Source: Hymenobacter sublimis
GTDB lineage: Bacteria; Bacteroidota; Bacteroidia; Cytophagales; Hymenobacteraceae
NCBI RefSeq assembly: GCF_023101345.1
Contig: NZ_CP095848.1
Coordinates: forward strand, 3,560,001 to 3,624,000
Direction: 5' to 3'
DNA length: 64,000 nucleotides
The notes beneath the pieces were generated by a model. That model had not been told where the DNA came from. It saw only the letters and a program-made list of their open reading frames with translations, and ran no database searches. The position numbers were made by a program, and so were the translations under genes. This document shows, piece after piece, positions 58,385-64,000 of the stretch (position 1 is the first letter of the stretch; each line of letters opens with the position of its first letter).

Positions 58385-59395
58385 TCAACCATTATTCAGG
58401 ACAGTAATAAACTTGCGAAAGAAGGGGTCAGTCGCTGGATTATAGGAGTTTATGCCACCCCAGTAATTTCGTCCCATAACCTTTAACACGTTTTCATAAT
58501 GCCAGCGTAGCTTCTTCGCACGCTGAACACTTGTAGACCCTAACTCGCGCTCTATCCTAGCCTTCCAAGGATGATTGCTCCCCATAACGTTTTCATTACG
58601 CTGAATCAGCTTGGATATGTAATGCTCACCTACCAGCTTGTCACTCTTGCTTGTGTTACAGTAGCTGTGGGACAATACTAGATTCCAGATTTCATCGTGT
58701 AGTAGCACTTGACGGGGCAAAACATGGTCAATATGGACGTCTCCGTCGGGTATAGGTTCGCCACAATAAAAGCAGGTGTTTCCCTGGTAACCCTCTAAAA
58801 AAGGAATATTGGACGTCAGATTTGTACGCTGATAGCCATTGACCAAGTAAATGTCCCGCGTATCATTTGATAGTAAAGAATGGTCGCGCGTCATTTGGAA
58901 TGCTCCTTCTAACAAATTCCACCTGCTGTCCAATTGATTGCGAAATGCCGTCACTTGGGTGGACTGTACAAGTGTTAGCAAGCTGTCGGTTAAAGTCAGG
59001 GACTTGCCGTGCCGGAAGTGGTAAAATTTATTCCGCGCCAGTTCCTTGTTATTGACAATTGTTTGAAAGCGTGGTATGACGTCGGAGAAAGACGTAGCTG
59101 CTACTTCAACGATGGCTTGGCTATACTCCAAACTGCCCTGCTGATACCGACGCACAATCCGCTCCATAATGGTTAAGCGTGTCGGATTACCTTGCTGAGG
59201 CAATACTGTAGGACCTGTTAGCCGTGAGGTGTAGTTGTCGAAGTAGGCCCTTGCCAACACTTCCCACGGCACCACTTCACCCCCCTGCTCTCCTAAGTCC
59301 AGCAACGTTTTACCTAACGCCATTTTGTAGGTAGCGCTATTTAGGCCATACAGCACAATAGCGGACCAATAGTCTTCGTCTGTGAACGTGGTCAA
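58385..59395 (-). CDS. HNH endonuclease
   Basis: A 336-residue protein; the start is TTG at 59395 (no ATG before residue 25). The C-terminal third contains an HNH nuclease fold: CFYCGEPI (Cys208, Cys211), VHIDHVLPRQ (His221, Asp223, His224), EIWNLVLSHSYCNTSKSDK (Asn238, Cys246). The N-terminal ~200 residues are helical and unassigned. It is likely a DNA-cutting effector. It lies upstream of the HD/Hsp90-type ATPase on the same strand, across a 610-base AT-rich gap. Confidence 0.85.
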   Translation of the reverse strand: MTTFTDEDYWSAIVLYGLNSATYKMALGKTLLDLGEQGGEVVPWEVLARAYFDNYTSRLTGPTVLPQQGNPTRLTIMERIVRRYQQGSLEYSQAIVEVAATSFSDVIPRFQTIVNNKELARNKFYHFRHGKSLTLTDSLLTLVQSTQVTAFRNQLDSRWNLLEGAFQMTRDHSLLSNDTRDIYLVNGYQRTNLTSNIPFLEGYQGNTCFYCGEPIPDGDVHIDHVLPRQVLLHDEIWNLVLSHSYCNTSKSDKLVGEHYISKLIQRNENVMGSNHPWKARIERELGSTSVQRAKKLRWHYENVLKVMGRNYWGGINSYNPATDPFFRKFITVLNNG

Positions 59396-59546
59396 TAGCT
59401 TGATGGAATATAGTTAATAGAGACTGCAACTTACACTTCCGATTCATCCAAATTACTAGTTTACTAATCTAGCTTCTCTTGGTGCAAAAGCGCTGGAAGT
59501 AGTAAGATAGAAGTAGCCCATGTCTAAACTAGGATGCATTACCTTC

Positions 59547-59894
59547 TTAACTATTGGGAAGATGTGGTTTACGTATCAGTGTATCCTTACTTTGCCTGCT
59601 GCGCCAAGCAAACCCATAGCGGCCGTACCAATTTTTTGTTGATGGAGACGACACAACAACAAGTGAGCATTGTACAGCATCGGCAAACTGGCACAGCTTA
59701 ACTAAGGACCCTTGACCGCGAATGAGGCTTACGATACGCACGAGGAATACCATTCTCCCTGTTCGGGGTACAGCATTAATCCACACTTTGGGGGTAATAA
59801 ACGTACAGCCGTCCTCTGACCACGGCCCTAGTGCACCTAATAGCTTTTCTGATGGAGTTGGTTGTTCAGGCACTGCTTGTGTGATGCTCTTCAC
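59547..59894 (-). CDS. Small acetyltransferase-like protein or remnant
   Basis: A 115-residue frame with GTG start at 59894. The segment VFLVRIVSLIRGQGSLVKLCQFADA followed by LVVVSSPSTKNWYGRYGF and the end DTLIRKP resembles GNAT motif A/B of compact phage- or plasmid-type acetyltransferases (R-G-x-G-x-L and Y-x-x-x-GF). The N-terminal strands of a full GNAT are short here, so it may be a small family member or a decayed copy. It lies alone in a 545-base stretch between the HNH gene and umuC. Confidence 0.4.
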   Translation of the reverse strand: MKSITQAVPEQPTPSEKLLGALGPWSEDGCTFITPKVWINAVPRTGRMVFLVRIVSLIRGQGSLVKLCQFADAVQCSLVVVSSPSTKNWYGRYGFAWRSRQSKDTLIRKPHLPNS

Positions 59895-59940
59895 GGTCTG
59901 GTAATTTAAAACTAAATAATTTTAAACCCGCTTTAACTTA

Positions 59941-61266
59941 CTAGGCTACTCTACTCCACAAAGGACCGTCCATGTTGATGCGCCAGAGTTCTTCCAAACT
60001 GGTTGTATAAGCCGGGGAGCGCATTTGCTTTTTGCCCTCCCATTCTCCCCCCTTGCGGCCCTTGTAGCCTTGGGCCACTGCAAAACCAACCATACCTGAA
60101 CCGTAGCGCTCATTCAGCTTGTCTAAGTCGGCCATCAACTTTGCCCTTTGTGCTGACTGGATTGTAGGCTCAAACAAGCTCAATTGTTGCTGCCCTGCGC
60201 TTTCCAAGCCGTCGAATATAACTCCGGCCTTCTTGTACTGTGTGTTGGGCTTCCAGATACGCTTCAACACCGTGCGGGCATAGCGAAGTAACTCTGCCGT
60301 GTCACTGGTGGCTACGGGCAGGTGCAAGGTAGCGGAGAAAGAATGCGGGGGCGGCTCCGTTCCAAACCGGTTCTTGTTCAGGAACACAGTCAGGACGTTT
60401 ACAGCGGAATGCTGCCGTCGAAGCTTCTCTGCGGCTCTGGTCGTGTAGGCCGTAACGGCTCCCAATACGTCCGGATAGGCCGATAGTGTTTGCCCAAAGG
60501 TTCGGGTGCAGGCTATGCTTTGCCGGTGCAGGGTCCCGTCCTCACTCGGAGCCATTTCCAGACAGGGGTAACCTTGCAGCTCTCGTACCAGCCTTGCTCC
60601 TACTACCCCGCCCAAGTGCTTTCTGGCCCATGCCTCCGATACGCGGGCTAGTGCTGTCGCCGTGGTTAACCCATGAGCATGAAGCTTGGTAGCATACTGG
60701 TGGCCTATTCCCCACACGTCCTCCACACCCACTTGCTCCAAGGCCCACCAGCGCTTTTCCTCCGAATCCAGATACAGCACGCCATCTAGCTCCGGCAGCT
60801 TCTTGGCTAGTCGGTTTGCCAGCTTTGCGAGTGTTTTGGTCGGGGCAATACCAATGCAGGTGGGAATATGAGTCCACTGCCGGAGTTCACGCCGGATGCG
60901 TCGCCCGTATGCTTCCAAGCCGCCCAACCACTTTTCCATGCCCGATAGGTTAAGAAAAGCTTCGTCAATGGAATAGACTTCCACTTCGGGCGCTACGTCG
61001 GCTAGATACCCCATGACCCGGCGCGACATGTCTCCATACAAGGCATAGTTGGAAGAAAACACGCGGGCACCCTGCTTTTCCAGCGTAGCCTTGATTTTGA
61101 AGTATGGCTCCCCCATTGGTATACCCAATGCCTTTGCCTCGGCGGAGCGGGAAATAATGCATCCGTCGTTATTGGAAAGCACTACCACGGGTATTCCTTC
61201 CAATTGTGGCTGAAAGGCCCGCTCACAACTCACGTAGAAGTTGTTGCAGTCAACTAACGCGAACAT
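59941..61266 (-). CDS. umuC: Y-family DNA polymerase V subunit UmuC
   Basis: A 441-residue translesion polymerase. It begins MFALVDCNNFYVSCERAFQP with catalytic Asp6; the YSIDEAFL motif supplies Asp101 and Glu102; CIGIAPTKTLAKLANRLAKK and the helix-hairpin-helix VEDVWGIG follow. The C-terminal little finger is present and the length is near the E. coli value (422). It overlaps umuD by 17 bases. It is expected to act with the cleaved UmuD dimer in error-prone replication after DNA damage. Confidence 0.95.
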   Translation of the reverse strand: MFALVDCNNFYVSCERAFQPQLEGIPVVVLSNNDGCIISRSAEAKALGIPMGEPYFKIKATLEKQGARVFSSNYALYGDMSRRVMGYLADVAPEVEVYSIDEAFLNLSGMEKWLGGLEAYGRRIRRELRQWTHIPTCIGIAPTKTLAKLANRLAKKLPELDGVLYLDSEEKRWWALEQVGVEDVWGIGHQYATKLHAHGLTTATALARVSEAWARKHLGGVVGARLVRELQGYPCLEMAPSEDGTLHRQSIACTRTFGQTLSAYPDVLGAVTAYTTRAAEKLRRQHSAVNVLTVFLNKNRFGTEPPPHSFSATLHLPVATSDTAELLRYARTVLKRIWKPNTQYKKAGVIFDGLESAGQQQLSLFEPTIQSAQRAKLMADLDKLNERYGSGMVGFAVAQGYKGRKGGEWEGKKQMRSPAYTTSLEELWRINMDGPLWSRVA

Positions 61267-61720
61267 AGCGGGAGAGCTTACCGGGGCGGGTTTCCGTCAG
61301 AACGTGCGTCACTACTCCCCAACAGTCGAATAGGTCAGGTTCTCCGGCTAGGGGTATGGAAGGATATGCCGGGTTATCGGGTACCAGCCACCACGAATCA
61401 GGTCCTCGTTGTATCAGTCGCTTAACCGTGTGCTGCCCTTCTACCACGGCAATGATTATATCGTCGTGCCGGGGGGTTAAGCGGCAATCAACAGCTAGTA
61501 AAGCGCCGTCTCGAATGCCGGATTCCCCGCCTGTCATACTGTGCCCTTCTACCTGTACCAAGTAGGTAGCTTGTGGATGGGAAAGCAGCAAGGCATTTAA
61601 ATCCAGCTTTACTCCCTGATGGTCCTCTGCCGGGGAAGGGAAGCCTGCCGGAACGCGGGATTGGAAGAAAGGAAGCAGTAAAGGCTTGCGTAAAACATTT
61701 AAAACAAAGACTCGACTCAT
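61250..61720 (-). CDS. umuD: UmuD-like S24 peptidase
   Basis: A 156-residue self-cleaving protein. The predicted cleavage site is Ala25-Gly26 in RVPAGFPSPAEDH; the catalytic Ser61 is in VEGHSMTGG and Lys100 in GQHTVKRL, the Ser-Lys dyad of LexA/UmuD. The start at 61720 (MSRVFVLNVL) was preferred; the frame is open to 61747. There is no DNA-binding domain, so it is UmuD rather than LexA. It is divergent from a nuclease gene across a long palindrome. Confidence 0.93.
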   Translation of the reverse strand: MSRVFVLNVLRKPLLLPFFQSRVPAGFPSPAEDHQGVKLDLNALLLSHPQATYLVQVEGHSMTGGESGIRDGALLAVDCRLTPRHDDIIIAVVEGQHTVKRLIQRGPDSWWLVPDNPAYPSIPLAGEPDLFDCWGVVTHVLTETRPGKLSRYVRVS

Positions 61721-61759
61721 GGCAGCAGCACAATAGGTTTGCTGCAATGTTACGCAATG

Positions 61760-61794
61760 CCAATTAAATTAGTTAAATCAGCTAATTTAATTGG
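61760..61794. promoter_or_regulatory. 35-bp inverted repeat between umuD and the nuclease gene, probable operator
   Basis: CCAATTAAATTAG (61760-61772) and CTAATTTAATTGG (61782-61794) are perfect 13-bp inverted arms with a 9-bp spacer. It is placed 40 bases upstream of umuD and about 60 bases upstream of the nuclease start. The size and symmetry suggest a repressor binding site, possibly for SOS-type control. A near -7 box (TAACATTG, 61752-61745) for umuD lies next to it. Confidence 0.6.
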
Positions 61795-61852
61795 CTATCG
61801 AGTTGCTTGTTCCAGTAAATTCCCATCTTCGTTATCCAATACTTGGTTTACC

Positions 61853-62710
61853 ATGCGCCTATTCAATTACAGTTCGTCGTTTCTTGTTGCAGGTTTACTT
61901 CTCACCGCTTGTTCCGGTGAAGAGACTACCCCCTCTCCCACTTCCACGCCGCCCGCTGATGGGCATTTGGTTATGGGCAATCCTAGTGGTGCAGTAGCGG
62001 ATATCAATTCTCCGACAAACTACTTGCTTACCAAGTAACAGTATATCCTCTCCTACCACCGGGACAAAGGCATTCCAAACTGGGTGAGTTGGCATCTAGC
62101 TTCCTCATGGCTCGGCTCGGCTCCCCGCTAAGACGATTTTCGGGCAGATGCCTCTCTTCCGGCCGGGTGGTATCAGGTGCAGGCATCTAGTTACAGCGGT
62201 TCAGGATTCGACCGGGGCCACAATTGCCCTTCGGCTGATCGTACTTCCACCGTTGCGGACAATTCGGCCACGTTCTTAATGACCAACATGATACCGCAAG
62301 CTCCCCGCAATAATCAGCAGACATGGGCCAACTTGGAGGACTACTGCCGAGCCCTCGTTGGAGCCGGGAATGAGCTGTACGTTATCATGGGTCAGTACGG
62401 CATTGGTGGTACTGGTTCAAATGGAGCCATGACGACAATTGACAATGGCCGTGTGACCGTACCGAAGCGGATATGGAAGGTCATTGTCGTGCTTCCCGAA
62501 GGCACAAACGACACTAGCCGGGTCAACGCTTCTACCCGCATTATTGCTGTAGATACCCCCAATGACAACTCCCTTAATACGGCTTGGGGAGGCTACCGCA
62601 CCACAGTTGACGCTATTGAATCTGCCACCGGATATGACTTGCTCTCCGCTGTATCTACGTCGGTGCAAAGTGTAGTAGAAACGCGGGTGGATACAGGCCC
62701 CACGCAGTAG
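61853..62710 (+). pseudogene. Secreted DNA/RNA non-specific endonuclease with two in-frame stop codons
   Basis: A continuous frame of 286 codons from ATG 61853, broken only by TAA at 62036-62038 and 62129-62131. The N-terminus is a lipoprotein signal (SSSFLVAGLLLTAC). The nuclease domain (NUC, ββα-metal family) has HLVMGNPSGA before the first stop, SYHRDKGIPNWVSWHL between the stops, and GSGFDRGHNCPSADRT with the catalytic His after them, then FLMTNMIPQAPRNNQQTWANLE. Apart from the two TAA codons, which replace single residues, no frameshift is seen, so inactivation is recent or the stops are bypassed. Confidence 0.85.
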
Positions 62711-62806
62711 GCATATTGAATTTTACCACGTTTGCAACCCTATCATGCCCTCTTTGGCATTAGGCAAGCAATCAACTAGTCTGTAGTAGAACTGTTATTT
62801 GATAGT

Positions 62807-63196
62807 ATGAATAATGAGGGTCAGTTTCCGCCGCCTCTTCATAATATTTTGCCACTTCGCTTCCATTCATGGGTCGCCTGCTATGACAGCATTCCTGAAA
62901 ATCAGCGTCAAGAGTCGCACTTCAGATTCTATCAAGGAGTAACTCAAAAGCAATTTGCACGGCTATATGGTTACCCGCAGCCACCACATTTAGTTGGGAG
63001 GGTCGAGCACATAATCGAGAGAGAATGGTTGTTGGCTCGAATTGGAGAGGAACTGCTGCCAGCAAGATTGACCGTATCAGAATGGCAGCAGATACAAAAG
63101 GCTCTCCGAAGTACCCACGCTCTTACCACGTCAGAACTACTTCGCATCGGCAATGAAGCCTTTTCACGCTTGTTAAAGGTATTGATACAGAGCTAG
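62807..63196 (+). CDS. Hypothetical protein
   Basis: A 129-residue soluble protein of mixed composition from ATG 62807. The N-terminal half is Pro/His/aromatic-rich (FPPPLHNILPLRFHSWVACYD); the C-terminal half looks helical (EREWLLARIGEELLPARLTVSEWQQIQKAL). No domain is recognised. It lies between the interrupted nuclease gene and the small minus-strand genes in the accessory region. Confidence 0.5.
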   Translation: MNNEGQFPPPLHNILPLRFHSWVACYDSIPENQRQESHFRFYQGVTQKQFARLYGYPQPPHLVGRVEHIIEREWLLARIGEELLPARLTVSEWQQIQKALRSTHALTTSELLRIGNEAFSRLLKVLIQS

Positions 63197-63318
63197 CGGC
63201 GTGGAAAGCCCTTTTTGCTACGATTTTAACCCCATAGCAAGCCTTTTGGTGAGCACGTGAGGGAATACCGCGTTATACCTCTGCCTCGCTATAACGGCCT
63301 GATTTCAATAAATGTCTC

Positions 63319-63594
63319 CTAGACCATAGCAGCTAAATAGCGCCTAGCAACATTCTCTGCTTCGGCCCGCGCTTGCTCCCCACTGGTCCACTCCCCTTCG
63401 TAGTCGTTAGAGCTAGCTATTTGCGGCTCATTTTCGGCCTGCATGTCATAGACGCACCACCACCAGTATTCTTCTTCCATCCACTCGGCCCGTAACAGCA
63501 ATCCGCACCACCGGGCTAAACAATCGTCGGAAAGGTCACCTGTCCATACAATAGGTTCTTGTTGGGCAGTTACACTCCTGCTTTTATCAATCAT
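63319..63594 (-). CDS. Small hypothetical protein, acidic and Trp-rich
   Basis: A 91-residue acidic protein starting at ATG 63594 (MIDKSRSVTAQQEPIV); the frame is open to 63726, but that would run into the terminator of the next gene. It has an unusual cluster of tryptophans (MEEEYWWWCVYDM) and an acidic C-terminal helix (SGEQARAEAENVARRYLAAM). No family is recognised. Confidence 0.5.
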   Translation of the reverse strand: MIDKSRSVTAQQEPIVWTGDLSDDCLARWCGLLLRAEWMEEEYWWWCVYDMQAENEPQIASSNDYEGEWTSGEQARAEAENVARRYLAAMV

Positions 63595-63690
63595 GAGGTT
63601 AAGGTAGAACGCAAGAAAAGCGGAAAATAAGCAAGTTTTAGCCCCGTCACGCTCACTTCTGCAACTAGGTAGGGAGAAAGGCATGAACAA

Positions 63691-63716
63691 AAAAGACGCC
63701 TCACAGGGCGTCTTTT
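63691..63716 (-). terminator. Terminator of the right-edge gene
   Basis: An AAAAGACGCC/GGCGTCTTTT stem (63691-63700 with 63707-63716) with a 6-nt loop, directly behind the stop codon at 63719 on the minus strand. Confidence 0.85.
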
Positions 63717-63718
63717 TA

Positions 63719-64000
63719 CTAAGCATCTAAACTGTATTTATCAATCAGGACCTGAGCAGCTGCTTCCCTCTTTTTCATTCTAGCATCCATTCCTTCCAAT
63801 ACTGCGGTGTATGGCTTTTGCTCTTCCGCTGGTTTTGTTAGAGCCATGTATTCGCGGTAGAGTTCGACGGCCTTGTTTGTTGCTTCCCAATCAATAGCAC
63901 TTTGTGGTGCGTGTTTTTGAATGACAGTGACTAGCTCTTTCATCATTGCTGGTGTTACGGGTCTAGTTGACTCTAAATGCTGTACCCAACGCGAGACCCT
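63719..64000 (-). CDS. Partial gene at right edge, possible helix-turn-helix protein C-terminus
   Basis: The minus-strand frame ending at 63719 stays open through position 64000, so it is taken as the C-terminal 93 codons of a gene that begins outside the window. An internal ATG at 63946 could be an alternative start of a 75-residue protein. The outermost residues (RVSRWVQHLESTRPVTPAMM) resemble the end of an XRE-type helix-turn-helix, where a Trp/Ile-x-x-xE-S-G/T-R turn is common. The remainder is helical and charged. Its role as a regulator is a tentative inference. Confidence 0.5.
   Translation of the reverse strand, partial: RVSRWVQHLESTRPVTPAMMKELVTVIQKHAPQSAIDWEATNKAVELYREYMALTKPAEEQKPYTAVLEGMDARMKKREAAAQVLIDKYSLDA

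Noticed and set aside
53844-59940. Insertion sequence or prophage in the AT-rich block
   Set aside because: No transposase, integrase, terminal inverted repeats, capsid or tail genes were seen. The block is accessory but not a recognisable IS or phage.
61250-61720. LexA repressor as identity of the S24 peptidase
   Set aside because: The protein has the cleavage site and Ser-Lys dyad but no N-terminal winged helix, and it overlaps umuC, so UmuD is the better call.

Overview
The window looks like a chromosomal segment of a Bacteroidota species, most probably a Hymenobacter-like member of the Cytophagales; this is inferred from protein flavour and promoter type, not from a search. Most of the sequence is moderately GC-rich. 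Translation starts lack Shine-Dalgarno sequences and several use TTG or GTG. Many genes and tRNAs are preceded by the Bacteroidota promoter TTG-N19/20-TAnnTTTG, which recurs at more than a dozen places.

Positions 1-26.4 kb hold the translation/transcription core, nearly all on the minus strand. In transcription order this is tRNA-Tyr, tRNA-Gly, tRNA-Thr, tuf, tRNA-Trp, secE, nusG, rplK, rplA, rplJ, rplL, rpoB, rpoC, a small membrane gene with a DUF3467 gene, a glycosyltransferase, rpsL, rpsG, fusA, rpsJ, and then, after an interruption, rplC to rplN running off the left edge. The interruption is unusual: rpsJ ends in a strong terminator, an O-antigen ligase-like gene follows, and rplC has its own promoter and a hairpin leader. 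Terminators and attenuator-like hairpins separate many of the units.

Positions 26.6-41.6 kb are housekeeping and envelope genes: an M1 aminopeptidase, a biotin carrier protein, pyrH, frr, nadD, gmk, an ECF sigma factor with a zinc-finger anti-sigma factor, an LPS-type cluster (family 2 and family 9 glycosyltransferases and a second O-antigen ligase), an SDR oxidoreductase, ahcY and a DUF4397 lipoprotein. Positions 41.7-53.7 kb contain a methyltransferase, a 3-methyladenine glycosylase, a cobalamin riboswitch controlling a BtuB-type receptor (carrying a single-base frameshift) and a BtuG-like surface lipoprotein, an AraC regulator fused to a CxxC metal-binding-like domain, a cobalamin-binding radical SAM protein with an atypical cysteine motif, a hydrolase-like lipoprotein and an acetyltransferase. 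Several palindromic or tandem repeats lie in this part and in the fusA region.

Downstream of a monocistronic tRNA-Gly(CCC) at 53.8 kb the character changes to an accessory region. It holds a secreted protein of unknown function, a very AT-rich gene for a ~1029-residue protein combining an HD phosphohydrolase-like domain with an Hsp90-type ATPase, an HNH endonuclease, an acetyltransferase-like remnant, umuC/umuD, a secreted DNA/RNA endonuclease gene interrupted by two in-frame TAA codons, and small hypothetical genes up to the right edge. The HD/Hsp90 ATPase plus HNH nuclease pair is the best candidate for an undescribed, probably defensive, system.
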